A DNA stretch of 10,946 bases from Caryophanales bacterium UBA6769 (GCA_002453275.1 DKGN01000147.1:1-10946); one strand, 5' to 3'; numbered from the stretch's first letter, positions 1 through 6,834 are shown. A program made the numbers and translations. Notes: generated by a model from the letters alone, not told the origin.

Positions 1-968
1 CTGTCATGTATTGGTCCAGTGTGCAGGCGGATAAAGGTGTTATTTCAGCTACAGTAATAGCTGGATTTGTACTAATGATTATGTCGACTTCCGATTCGTT
101 GACATCTGTCTCCCATGCGATTGAACCATTGCCAGCCTTCGAAGATTCAATAAGTAGAATTCAGCAAATCGAGAAACTTGACGTTCGATCTGTTGAACAT
201 ACAGAAGAGAAACAAAACGAATTTGAAACGAAGTTGCAAGCAGGTATTCAAATTGATAATCTGTCATATCGTTATCCAGAAGGTCATGAGCAAGCTTTTG
301 AAAAATTTTCGCTTCAGATTGAACCAAAAAGCAAAACAGCGATTTTAGGGAAAAGTGGGACTGGAAAATCAACATTATTAAAACTACTCGCTGGTGTTCT
401 TAAACCATCCGAGGGGACAATCAGAATCAATGGCTTGGAGGCGAATCGTTCACTACTCGGTACACAAATAGCTGTATTAAATCAAAAACCACATTTATTT
501 GATACGAGTGTTGGAAATAACGTCCGAATTGGGCGACCTGAAGCCTCAGACGAAGAAGTATGGTCTGCTTTGGAACAAGCACAAATAGCAGAATACATTT
601 CAAGTTTGCCGCAAGGACTTGATACACCGATGCGTGAAATGGGCGGAAGATTTTCAGGTGGTGAACGTCAGCGCATTGCCTTTGCCAGAATCTTGTTACA
701 AAACACACCGGTGTTCATTTTTGACGAACCGACAATCGGACTTGATCCGAATACAGAGCATGCTTTATTAAAGACTATGCTGAAAGCATCCAAGGAAAAG
801 ACAGTCATTTGGGTTACCCATCATTTGGCACATATCGAAAAAATGGATAATATTATTTTCTTACAGGACGGCAAAATTGCAATGCAAGGAACTCACGAAA
901 AACTTATGAAGACAAATGAAAAATATAACTATCTATACACTCTTGATAAAGGTTATGCGGTCGATTGA
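1..968 (+). CDS. cydC: CydC-type subunit of the CydDC thiol-reductant ABC exporter, 5'-truncated
   Basis: This is the C-terminal ~320 residues of a fused membrane/ATPase ABC exporter subunit. The reading frame is open from the first bases, so the gene starts before the window (the family is usually about 570 aa). Counting from the Met codon at position 6, a last membrane helix lies at about residues 11-31. The nucleotide-binding domain follows: Walker A GKSGTGKST at 115-123, Q-loop VLNQKPHLFD, signature FSGGERQR (Phe instead of the usual Leu), Walker B VFIFDEP and H-loop VTHH. The FDTSVGNNVRIG stretch and overall ATPase match the second subunit of the exporter needed for cytochrome bd assembly, which moves cysteine/glutathione-type thiols out of the cytoplasm. 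B. subtilis calls this subunit CydD; most annotations call it CydC. The family call is firm. The choice between the C and D subunit rests on my memory of the sequences. Confidence 0.85.
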   Translation, partial: VMYWSSVQADKGVISATVIAGFVLMIMSTSDSLTSVSHAIEPLPAFEDSISRIQQIEKLDVRSVEHTEEKQNEFETKLQAGIQIDNLSYRYPEGHEQAFEKFSLQIEPKSKTAILGKSGTGKSTLLKLLAGVLKPSEGTIRINGLEANRSLLGTQIAVLNQKPHLFDTSVGNNVRIGRPEASDEEVWSALEQAQIAEYISSLPQGLDTPMREMGGRFSGGERQRIAFARILLQNTPVFIFDEPTIGLDPNTEHALLKTMLKASKEKTVIWVTHHLAHIEKMDNIIFLQDGKIAMQGTHEKLMKTNEKYNYLYTLDKGYAVD

Positions 969-996
969 AGCTCCTTCATGCTTGGAGCTTCTTTTT
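967..996 (+). terminator. Rho-independent terminator of cydC
   Basis: An 8-bp perfect stem GAAGCTCC (967-974) pairs with GGAGCTTC (984-991) around a 9-nt loop and runs into five Ts (992-996). The stem overlaps the cydC stop codon, so the cyd transcription unit ends here. Confidence 0.9.
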
Positions 997-1053
997 GTTA
1001 CAGACGGTAGCTGCACACCATGACACTACACTCAAAGTAGATGGGTAAATGAT

Positions 1054-1115
1054 AGTGGATACACTCACAATTTTATTAAAAAAGCATAATTGCCTTTCCA
1101 AAATTGGTATCCACT
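1054..1115. repeat. 9-bp perfect inverted repeat flanking the putative amidase promoter
   Basis: AGTGGATAC (1054-1062) is the exact reverse complement of GTATCCACT (1107-1115), with 44 nt between the arms. The arms bracket the candidate sporulation promoter of the amidase gene. They could be paired binding sites for a regulator, or a stem in a read-through transcript. No binding factor is recognised. Confidence 0.5.
1067..1093 (+). promoter_or_regulatory. Candidate sigma-K-like promoter of the CwlC-type amidase gene
   Basis: AC at 1067-1068, a 16-nt spacer and CATAATTGC at 1085-1093 fit the B. subtilis sigma-K pattern (AC, 16-17 nt, CATANNNTA), except for the last two bases of the -10. Transcription would start near 1100 and leave a leader of about 40 nt. 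The match was sought because B. subtilis cwlC is a mother-cell sigma-K gene, so it is not independent evidence. A TATAAT at 1122-1127 and a CATTATATA at 1117-1125 lie too close to the ribosome site to be useful -10 elements. Confidence 0.3.
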
Positions 1116-1141
1116 TCATTATATAATAGTGAGGTGAGAGG

Positions 1142-1846
1142 ATGACAAAAATTTTTATTGATCCAGGTCATGGTGGCAGTGACCCCGGTGCAGTAGGCAA
1201 TGGGCTTATGGAAAAGAACATTACGTTACAAATTGCGAAACGAATCGACGCGATGTTAAATAATGAATATGTTCGTGTGACGACTCGCTTAAGTAGGACC
1301 GGTGATCAGACAGTCAGCCTAACTCAACGAACGAATATGGCAAACGCTTGGGGTGCAAATTATTTTCTCAGTGTGCACATTAATTCAGGTGGAGGCACAG
1401 GATTTGAAGATTATATTTATAACGGGACAGTGAGCAACTCGACAGTTTTATACCAAACGAAAATGCATGCAGCAATAAAGCAACAAATCGACCTAAAAGA
1501 CCGAGGCAAGAAAAGAGCAAACTTTCATGTGTTACGACAATCAAAAATGCCGGCAATTCTTACAGAAAATGGGTTTATTGATCATTCTGTCGATGCAAAA
1601 AAACTCGCGACTAGTGCATATATTGAACGTCTTGCGAGAGGGCATGTGAATGGCCTTGCAAACGTATTTGGATTAAAAAAGAAAGTGAATCCACCCCCAC
1701 CACAACCTTCTCCTTCAACGCCTAATGGTAATGCGAACGCTTTATATAAAGTCCAGGTCGGTGCATTTGCGGATCGGCAACATGCGGAACAACTTGTAGC
1801 GGATTTAAAGAAAAAAGGCTATTCCGCTTTTATAAGAAAAGAATGA
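1142..1846 (+). CDS. cwlC: N-acetylmuramoyl-L-alanine amidase, CwlC-like sporulation cell-wall lytic enzyme
   Basis: A 234-aa zinc amidase that cleaves the MurNAc-L-Ala bond of peptidoglycan. Amidase_3 domain at residues 2-178: DPGHGG with zinc ligand His10, Glu24, SVHINSG with His79, and catalytic Glu142 in LTENGF. A Pro-rich linker (183-195) leads to one SPOR peptidoglycan-binding repeat at 201-234 (LYKVQVGAF). There is no signal peptide. That fits B. subtilis CwlC, which digests the mother-cell wall at the end of sporulation, and the sequence resembles it along its length (SLTQRTN, GTGFEDYIY, DRGKK-ANFHVLR). B. subtilis CwlC, as I recall it, has two SPOR repeats and no Pro linker, so this is a shorter version. 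The start is set by GAGGTGAG at 1131-1138. The gene stands alone between two terminators. The enzyme class is firm; the sporulation role is inferred from the homologue. Confidence 0.88.
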   Translation: MTKIFIDPGHGGSDPGAVGNGLMEKNITLQIAKRIDAMLNNEYVRVTTRLSRTGDQTVSLTQRTNMANAWGANYFLSVHINSGGGTGFEDYIYNGTVSNSTVLYQTKMHAAIKQQIDLKDRGKKRANFHVLRQSKMPAILTENGFIDHSVDAKKLATSAYIERLARGHVNGLANVFGLKKKVNPPPPQPSPSTPNGNANALYKVQVGAFADRQHAEQLVADLKKKGYSAFIRKE

Positions 1847-1847
1847 T

Positions 1848-1877
1848 AGTCCTGACTCTTAGAGTTAGGGCTTTTTT
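1848..1877 (+). terminator. Rho-independent terminator of the amidase gene
   Basis: An 11-bp stem (1848-1858 with 1862-1872, including two G-T pairs; core CCTGACTC/GAGTTAGG) has a TTA loop and is followed by a six-T run at 1872-1877, just after the stop codon. Confidence 0.88.
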
Positions 1878-1920
1878 GTAACTAAAAAGCAAATCATAGT
1901 TGTCGACATGGGCACGATAT

Positions 1921-1949
1921 TTATCATTGGATACGTTGACTGTTATACT
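1921..1949 (+). promoter_or_regulatory. Candidate extended -10 promoter of the HAD-Nudix gene
   Basis: TGTTATACT at 1941-1949 is an extended -10 (TGnTATACT). A weak -35, TTATCA (1921-1926), lies 17 nt upstream. Start would be near 1956, giving a leader of about 27 nt before the gene. Together with the terminator just upstream, this supports a separate transcription unit. Confidence 0.5.
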
Positions 1950-1982
1950 TGAAAAAAGAGTGAGACAAAGGGTGAAACTCAT

Positions 1983-3227
1983 ATGTTAGCTAGTCAATTT
2001 GATTTATTTTTATTTGATTTGGATGGTGTCGTTTATGTTGGGTCTGAACCATTACCGGGAGCTGTTTCCTCTCTAAAACAGCTACGTGATGCAGACAAGA
2101 ACATTCGCTTTCTGACGAATGATCCATGCGCCACAAGAGAGTCAGTTTGCAAACGGCTACATAATATTGGTGTAGAAGTAGAAATAGAGGAAATGATTAC
2201 GTCCAGTTTTGCTACGGCACGTTATTTACAAAAAGAAGGAATTCAATCGGTCTACGTCTTAAGTGATGAGCATTTAATTGACGAATGTGAGCGACTTGGC
2301 ATTCAAACAAATGCTGGAGAAAATGTAGAAGCGGTTGCGATTGGTTGGGGTGGAGATATTACATTACAAGAAGTTCAACATGCAGCGAGGCTTATCTCGA
2401 ATGGAGCCAAGTTTATCGGGACGGGACCAGACTTATCCTTTCCAACAAAGAAAGGTCCAATGTTAGCCACAGGCTCCCTTATCGAAATGATCGCGCGGGG
2501 AACAGGAGTGAAACCAATTATTGTCGGAAAACCACATTCCTTAATGTTTGAGACAGCGCTAGAGCAATTTCCAAACATTAAAAAAGAAAGAGTCGTCATG
2601 ATTGGTGATAATCCAAGCACTGATATATTAGGAGCACATCAAATAGGTATTTCATCGATCCTCATTTCAGACGCTATAGATAAGCCATTTTCTGGGGAAT
2701 ATGATTTTCGAAATCCGGATGCGATGATTCCAAATTTGAAAAGTTTATTTAAACGAGAGGTTAGGTTGAAGCCTTGGACTCAGCCAGCATTCCAGTGGCC
2801 AGAAGCAATAAAAGCTGCGGTAACAGCGATTCTTTTTGATGAAGAAGGTCAAGTACTTCTAATGAGAAGACGAGATAATCGTTTGTGGGGCTTACCGACG
2901 GGCCATGTCGAACTAGGAGAATCAGTTACAGATGCGATTAGACGTGAGGTACTGGAAGAAACGGGACTAGAAGTTGAAGTGAATCGACTAATCGGTGTGT
3001 ACTCTGATCCGAACACACAAATAATGAATTATCCAGATGGTCGGATCGTGCACTTTGTGACAACCTGCTTTGAATGTAACCAGGTTGGTGGGGTACTCGC
3101 AGACGAAACAGCTGAATCGTTAGAAGTTAGATTTTTTAAACCCGATCAATTGCCAGATGACATGCTTGAGATGCATCGCCATCGCATTGAAGATGCACGT
3201 CAGGAGAAAGGCGTTTTAATTTGTTAA
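1983..3227 (+). CDS. HAD-IIA phosphatase fused to a Nudix hydrolase
   Basis: A 414-aa cytoplasmic protein with two catalytic domains. Residues 5-250 are a NagD/AraL-like HAD-IIA phosphatase: nucleophile motif DLDGVVY (Asp12, Asp14), FLTND (Thr45), Lys183 in VGKPHS and GDNPSTD (Asp209, Asp214), with the C2 cap lying between motifs II and III. Motif II reads TND where many relatives have TNN. After a linker (about 255-275), residues 276-414 form a Nudix domain with a complete Nudix box at 307-329 (GHVELGE through REVLEETGL), the Mg-binding pyrophosphatase signature. Each domain alone is common; the pair in one chain suggests linked steps, with Nudix splitting a nucleoside diphosphate-X and HAD dephosphorylating a product, but the substrate cannot be read from the sequence. 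AAAGGGTG at 1967-1974 sets the start. One continuous frame with no sign of a sequencing fusion. Confidence 0.88.
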   Translation: MLASQFDLFLFDLDGVVYVGSEPLPGAVSSLKQLRDADKNIRFLTNDPCATRESVCKRLHNIGVEVEIEEMITSSFATARYLQKEGIQSVYVLSDEHLIDECERLGIQTNAGENVEAVAIGWGGDITLQEVQHAARLISNGAKFIGTGPDLSFPTKKGPMLATGSLIEMIARGTGVKPIIVGKPHSLMFETALEQFPNIKKERVVMIGDNPSTDILGAHQIGISSILISDAIDKPFSGEYDFRNPDAMIPNLKSLFKREVRLKPWTQPAFQWPEAIKAAVTAILFDEEGQVLLMRRRDNRLWGLPTGHVELGESVTDAIRREVLEETGLEVEVNRLIGVYSDPNTQIMNYPDGRIVHFVTTCFECNQVGGVLADETAESLEVRFFKPDQLPDDMLEMHRHRIEDARQEKGVLIC

Positions 3228-3229
3228 CC

Positions 3230-3259
3230 GGACAGTCTACCCCTCTGGGGATACTGTCC
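3230..3259 (+). terminator. Stem-loop, probable terminator of the HAD-Nudix gene
   Basis: GGACAGT (3230-3236) pairs with ACTGTCC (3253-3259), and inside it CCCC (3240-3243) pairs with GGGG (3247-3250) around a TCT loop, separated by a small internal loop (3/2 nt). The T-rich tract after it is weak (CCTCTTT), so termination may be partial. On the minus strand no T-run follows, so it is unlikely to serve the converging gene. Confidence 0.6.
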
Positions 3260-3338
3260 ATTATCCTCTTTATAAATCGCGGTGAATAAAGCTTTCCCAA
3301 AATTCCTTTCCTAATTTTTCTCGTCCACTTTTATTTTT

Positions 3339-3797
3339 TTAAAAAGTTGGTTTTATAATCATAAGCAGGATAATGATAATAAAAATGAAACTTGTTACCC
3401 TTTCGTACCGAAAAAGTTTTTTAGCGTATTGGGCATATTGATGAGGGATTTCCTCACTTTCGTAGTTTTCTAATAACGCTTTAATTGGTTCTGCAAGCGG
3501 TTTAAGCAATATTGGTCCGAGTGCAAGGGCAATTAAATATAATAAAATACTTGCGATGTACCATCCAGTTTTGAAAAGATACGGGTGAATGGCCCCCATG
3601 ACAAGTCCCGTAGTTAGTAAGAGAATACCGCCTATCATGACAAATATGTGGAGCCGATGCCTAACTTCATATGCATGGCGAAGCTCGGACATGGATTGGG
3701 CAGCTGAAACGACTTGAATTAAAACAAAGCCAGGACCCATTCCAAGTATTGCTGAAAATATATGAATAATAAGCATGATTTTATAAATAAATTCCAA
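3339..3797 (-). CDS. DUF2269 family integral membrane protein
   Basis: A 152-aa hydrophobic protein with four predicted membrane helices (about residues 5-28, 48-68, 75-95 and 128-150). A polar cytoplasmic-type stretch of about 30 residues before the last helix is rich in Glu, Tyr and Lys. The first helix carries a His and a Gly-rich turn (IIHIFSAILGMGPGF), as I recall for DUF2269 proteins; no function is established for the family. The frame is open to a GTG at 3815, but the ribosome site AAGGAG lies inside that extension and is correctly spaced (9 nt) for the TTG at 3797, so TTG is the better start. The gene converges on the HAD-Nudix gene and diverges from the manganese operon. Confidence 0.7.
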   Translation of the reverse strand: MEFIYKIMLIIHIFSAILGMGPGFVLIQVVSAAQSMSELRHAYEVRHRLHIFVMIGGILLLTTGLVMGAIHPYLFKTGWYIASILLYLIALALGPILLKPLAEPIKALLENYESEEIPHQYAQYAKKLFRYERVTSFIFIIIILLMIIKPTF

Positions 3798-3832
3798 ATA
3801 AATCACTCCTTGCACCTTAACGTGCTACCCCC

Positions 3833-3860
3833 ATTATACTTTCAGTATAGGGAGAAACAA
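3833..3860 (-). promoter_or_regulatory. Candidate promoter of the DUF2269 gene, overlapped by a palindrome
   Basis: Read on the minus strand, a perfect TATAAT (3838-3833) lies 16 nt from a weak TTGTTT (3860-3855). A 6-3-6 palindrome, TATACT-TTC-AGTATA (3835-3849), covers the -10 and part of the spacer and could be an operator. No regulator can be named. Confidence 0.5.
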
Positions 3861-3911
3861 AAATAAACTTTTGAACTTTTAATGGATAAAAAGATTTTTT
3901 GAAAAAAGTTG

Positions 3912-3940
3912 TTTACAAAACATGCCTAATTGTATAGAAT
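3912..3940 (+). promoter_or_regulatory. Promoter of the manganese ABC importer operon
   Basis: TTTACA (3912-3917) and TAGAAT (3935-3940) are each one base from the sigma-A consensus, with the ideal 17-nt spacer. Transcription should start near 3947, giving a leader of about 80 nt before the ATPase gene. Confidence 0.72.
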
Positions 3941-3950
3941 GATTTTAAAA

Positions 3951-3966
3951 GTTGCCCTAAGGAAAC
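3951..3966 (+). promoter_or_regulatory. MntR operator
   Basis: GTTGCCCTAAGGAAAC differs at two positions from the B. subtilis MntR box as I recall it (TTTGCCTTAAGGAAAC). It begins just after the predicted transcription start, where a bound Mn-loaded MntR dimer would block RNA polymerase. This predicts that the downstream importer is shut off when manganese is plentiful. Confidence 0.8.
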
Positions 3967-4025
3967 ATTTTGGCTTCAGTGCAAATATATTGTTTTATTT
4001 TGTTAATTAAACGAGGTGAGAAAGA

Positions 4026-4769
4026 ATGGAAGAAGCGATTACAGTCCGAAATTTGTATGTTTCTTATTCAGGAAATGAAGTAGTAAGGGATGTTTCATTT
4101 TCCTTTGAAAAAGGAAATCTAATTGGAATTATTGGGCCAAACGGTGCGGGAAAATCAACAGTAATGAAGGCGATTTTAGGATTGGTCCCTAGAGATAAAG
4201 GGGATATTACAATCCATGGGATGTCAGTTAATAAGATGCGGAAACAGATTGCCTACGTTCCCCAACGGAACAATATTGATTGGGATTTTCCAATTACTGT
4301 GCTTGAGACCGTTTTGATCGGAACGTACCCAAGTCTTGGTTTATTTCATAGACCAGGTAAGACGGAGAAAAAATGGGCTAAAGATTGTCTAAAGAAGGTC
4401 GGAATGGAAGACTACAGCCATCGTCAAATCGGTGAACTGTCAGGTGGTCAACAGCAACGGGTATTCCTCGCTCGAGCACTTGCTCAGAAAGCAGAAATGT
4501 TTTTTCTTGACGAACCTTTTGTTGGCATTGATGTCTCTAGCGAAGAAACGATTATTAATATTTTAAAAGAATTACGTGATGCAGGAGAAACAGTACTCGT
4601 CGTTCATCATGATTTGTCAAAGGTGGAAGCTTATTTTGATGAATTGCTTTTATTGAATAAAGATATGATTGAATGCGGCCCTGTCCAACAAGTACTCCAG
4701 CCCGAGCTGATGACAAAAGCATATGAAGGACAGTTTACTTTTTTAGAAAAAATAGGAGTTGGCGTGTAA
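4026..4769 (+). CDS. mntB: Manganese ABC importer, ATP-binding protein
   Basis: A 247-aa cytoplasmic ATPase that powers a TroA/Psa-type metal importer. Walker A GPNGAGKST at residues 37-45, Q-loop VPQ (Gln80), signature LSGGQ (138-142), Walker B MFFLDEP (158-164) and H-loop HHD (His195). The segment RNNIDWDFPITVLETVLIG after the Q-loop is typical of the manganese/zinc/iron chelate importer ATPases. It is the first gene of a three-gene operon behind an MntR box; its stop overlaps the permease start by one base (TAATG), indicating translational coupling. Start set by GAGGTGAG at 4013-4020. Naming: mntB in B. subtilis, mntA in S. aureus, whose ATPase-permease-lipoprotein order is the same as here. 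Manganese is inferred from the operator and from the partner lipoprotein. Confidence 0.88.
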   Translation: MEEAITVRNLYVSYSGNEVVRDVSFSFEKGNLIGIIGPNGAGKSTVMKAILGLVPRDKGDITIHGMSVNKMRKQIAYVPQRNNIDWDFPITVLETVLIGTYPSLGLFHRPGKTEKKWAKDCLKKVGMEDYSHRQIGELSGGQQQRVFLARALAQKAEMFFLDEPFVGIDVSSEETIINILKELRDAGETVLVVHHDLSKVEAYFDELLLLNKDMIECGPVQQVLQPELMTKAYEGQFTFLEKIGVGV

Positions 4770-5623
4770 TGGAATTTTTATCCGATTTAATGACGACGGG
4801 CTATTTGCAAAAAGCACTGTTCACGTCGATTATGGTTGGGATTATATGCGGGGTTATCGGTTGTTTTATTATTCTTCGCGGGATGGCACTTATGGGTGAT
4901 GCGATTTCACATGCTGTTTTACCTGGGGTTGCGATCTCATACATGCTCGGCATTAACTTTTTTTACGGAGCGGTTGCAACCGGTATTTTAACAGCGTTAG
5001 GAATTGGCATCGTAAATCAGAACAGTCGAATCAAAAACGACTCTTCAATCGGAATTGTTTTTAGTGCTGCATTTGCTTTAGGGGTTATTCTCATTACAGA
5101 AGCAAAGAGTAGTACTAACTTAAACCAAATCCTGTTCGGAAACGTGCTGTTCGTACGCTCATCCGATATGTGGATGACAGTAGCGATCGGAGTACTAGTA
5201 CTAGCCGTCGTCATTCTGTTCTTTAAGGAGCTATTAGTAAGTACATTCGATCCGACAATGTCTGCGTCATATGGCTTACCAAACCGGTTTATCCATTATG
5301 TGTTGATGGTTCTACTTACATTAGTGACAGTTGCTTCGTTGCAAACGGTTGGAATTATTTTAGTTGTGGCTATGTTAATCACACCAGCATCAACTGCCTA
5401 TTTGCTGACGAATCGCTTGTCGACGATGGTCTTATTATCAGCCGTTTTTGGTGTGTTTTCTTCAATCATAGGTCTCTATTTTAGTTTTGTTTATAACTTT
5501 CCTTCGGGAGCAGTGATCGTACTTGTTGCTACACTGTTTTTTATTGCGGCCTTTGTGTTTTCTCCAACGCAAGGGGTTTTATGGCGAACAATCCGCACAC
5601 GGAGTAAGAAGGCTACGCTTTAG
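4769..5623 (+). CDS. mntC: Manganese ABC importer, membrane permease
   Basis: A 284-aa ABC-3 family permease with about eight membrane helices, forming the channel as a homodimer. The family motif GDAISHAVLPG is at residues 43-53, and the cytoplasmic contact loop NQNSRIKNDSSIGIVFSAAFALG (split here as residues 83-105) resembles streptococcal Psa/Sca permeases. A basic tail (RTIRTRSKK) ends the protein. It starts inside the stop codon of the ATPase gene; AGGAG at 4754-4758 is its ribosome site. B. subtilis has two permease genes (mntC and mntD) in this operon; only one is present here, as in S. aureus. The 159-nt gap before the lipoprotein gene holds only a weak AT-rich hairpin (TAGATA 5642-5647 with TATCTA 5653-5658) and no clear promoter or terminator. 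Confidence 0.87.
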   Translation: MEFLSDLMTTGYLQKALFTSIMVGIICGVIGCFIILRGMALMGDAISHAVLPGVAISYMLGINFFYGAVATGILTALGIGIVNQNSRIKNDSSIGIVFSAAFALGVILITEAKSSTNLNQILFGNVLFVRSSDMWMTVAIGVLVLAVVILFFKELLVSTFDPTMSASYGLPNRFIHYVLMVLLTLVTVASLQTVGIILVVAMLITPASTAYLLTNRLSTMVLLSAVFGVFSSIIGLYFSFVYNFPSGAVIVLVATLFFIAAFVFSPTQGVLWRTIRTRSKKATL

Positions 5624-5782
5624 AAAGGAATGGCACGAAGTTAGATAAGCTATATCTACTGAAATCGACGTGTAGTTTTTACGCTAGTTTTTGTTGTGCA
5701 AATTTCAATTATAGCACGCCAAATCTACTTAACAATAACTGCACTGTAAATAGAAAAATAGAAAAGAAGGGAGATTTTTTAA

Positions 5783-6727
5783 ATGCAAAAAAAACGTATG
5801 TTTAAAGGAGTTATTACCGCTTTTATCGCCATTTTTATGTTAGCGGCATGTGGAGCGGGTGAAAAAGGAAATCCAAATGGAGATGGCGATAAGCTTCAAA
5901 TTGTCGCTACATTCTCTATTTTGTACGATCTTATGAATCAAATCGGTGGGGATAAAGTTGAGGTTCACAGCATGGTTCCATTAGGAACAGACCCACATGA
6001 ATACGAGCCACTTCCAGAGGATACGCAAAAGGCATCAAATGCTGATCTATTAATTTATAACGGGTTGAATTTGGAAGGTGGAGAGGATGGTTGGTTTTTT
6101 AAATTAGTAGAAAGTGTCGGGCAAGAAGACGAGGTCATTTATGAATTGATGGAAGGAGTAGAACCGAAATATATTGGTTCTGAGGATGGGACGGAACGTG
6201 AAATTAACCCACACGCATTTTTAGATCCGCATGTTGGGATGGTTATGGCCGAAAATGCGCGTGATGCTTTAATTGCTGTTGATCCGGCTAACGAAGAGTA
6301 TTACGAAGAAAATGCCAACGCATATTTAGAAGAATTAGAAGCTATTGATGAGTTGTATAAGGAAAAAATAGCAGAGATTCCTGAAGATAACCGTATATTA
6401 GTTACGAGTGAGCGAGCATTTCAATATATGACGGAACGATATGGTTTAAAAGAAGGTTTCATTTGGGAAATTGACACAGAAGAAAATGGTTCACCAGAAC
6501 AAATCAGATCGTTAGTGAAATTTATCGAAGAAAATAACGTTGTCGCTTTGTTTGTTGAATCGAATGTAGATCCACGTCCAATGGAAACTGTATCGCAAGA
6601 AACACGTATAGAGATCGCGAGCGAGATCTATTCTGATGAGCTCGGCGCTCCAGGTAGTGATGGAGAAATTTACACAAAATTATTGCGGGCAAATATTGAA
6701 AAAATTCATGAAGGGTTAGCAAAATAA
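5783..6727 (+). CDS. mntA: Manganese-binding lipoprotein of the ABC importer
   Basis: A 314-aa cluster A-I substrate-binding protein, anchored outside the membrane by a lipid. The signal peptide ends in the lipobox LAAC with Cys23. Metal ligands expected by alignment from memory with pneumococcal PsaA are His72 (TDPHEYEP), His144 (NPHAFLD), Glu210 (VTSERAF) and Asp285 (SDELG). The His-His-Glu-Asp set and the lack of a His-rich loop point to manganese rather than zinc. The mature protein is very acidic, with many Glu in the helical backbone (residues 165-200). Ribosome site AAGGGAG at 5767-5773. It is the last gene of the operon, closed by a strong terminator. B. subtilis places this gene first (mntA); S. 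aureus places it last (mntC). Confidence 0.88.
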   Translation: MQKKRMFKGVITAFIAIFMLAACGAGEKGNPNGDGDKLQIVATFSILYDLMNQIGGDKVEVHSMVPLGTDPHEYEPLPEDTQKASNADLLIYNGLNLEGGEDGWFFKLVESVGQEDEVIYELMEGVEPKYIGSEDGTEREINPHAFLDPHVGMVMAENARDALIAVDPANEEYYEENANAYLEELEAIDELYKEKIAEIPEDNRILVTSERAFQYMTERYGLKEGFIWEIDTEENGSPEQIRSLVKFIEENNVVALFVESNVDPRPMETVSQETRIEIASEIYSDELGAPGSDGEIYTKLLRANIEKIHEGLAK

Positions 6728-6735
6728 CAATCCTT

Positions 6736-6773
6736 GGTTCAGGTGAAGTTCCCTATTCACCTGAACCTTTTTT
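6736..6773 (+). terminator. Strong Rho-independent terminator of the manganese operon
   Basis: A 12-bp perfect stem GGTTCAGGTGAA (6736-6747) with TTCACCTGAACC (6756-6767), an 8-nt loop, and six Ts directly after it (6768-6773). Confidence 0.95.
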
Positions 6774-6803
6774 AACGATTTTCTTTCCGTCCTTGAACTC
6801 ATG

Positions 6804-6834
6804 TGCTATATTTAGTTAGATTCAATATTCTAAC
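6804..6834 (+). promoter_or_regulatory. Candidate promoter and operator of the MFS transporter gene
   Basis: TGCTATATT (6804-6812) is an extended -10 element with only a weak -35 upstream. Directly after it, GTTAGA (6815-6820) and TCTAAC (6829-6834) form an inverted repeat with an 8-nt gap, covering the predicted start site near 6819. This is the layout of an operator for a dimeric repressor such as TetR or MarR types that often control drug exporters. No regulator gene is adjacent. Confidence 0.45.

Noticed and set aside
427..708. Minus-strand open frame of 93 codons inside cydC
   Set aside because: It is antisense to the conserved ATPase domain, has no ribosome site and no recognisable protein features.
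1122..1127. TATAAT just before the amidase gene
   Set aside because: A start about 7 nt downstream would fall in the ribosome site, so a functional leader could not form. There is also no -35 at a suitable distance.
1901..1908. TGTCGACA palindrome between the amidase and HAD-Nudix genes
   Set aside because: An 8-bp palindrome of this kind is expected by chance and is not positioned on a promoter element.
5624..5782. Possible riboswitch or internal promoter between the permease and lipoprotein genes of the manganese operon
   Set aside because: Only a weak TAGATA/TATCTA hairpin and a 4-bp GTGC/GCAC pairing are visible. No known riboswitch core, T-run or well-spaced -35/-10 pair was found.
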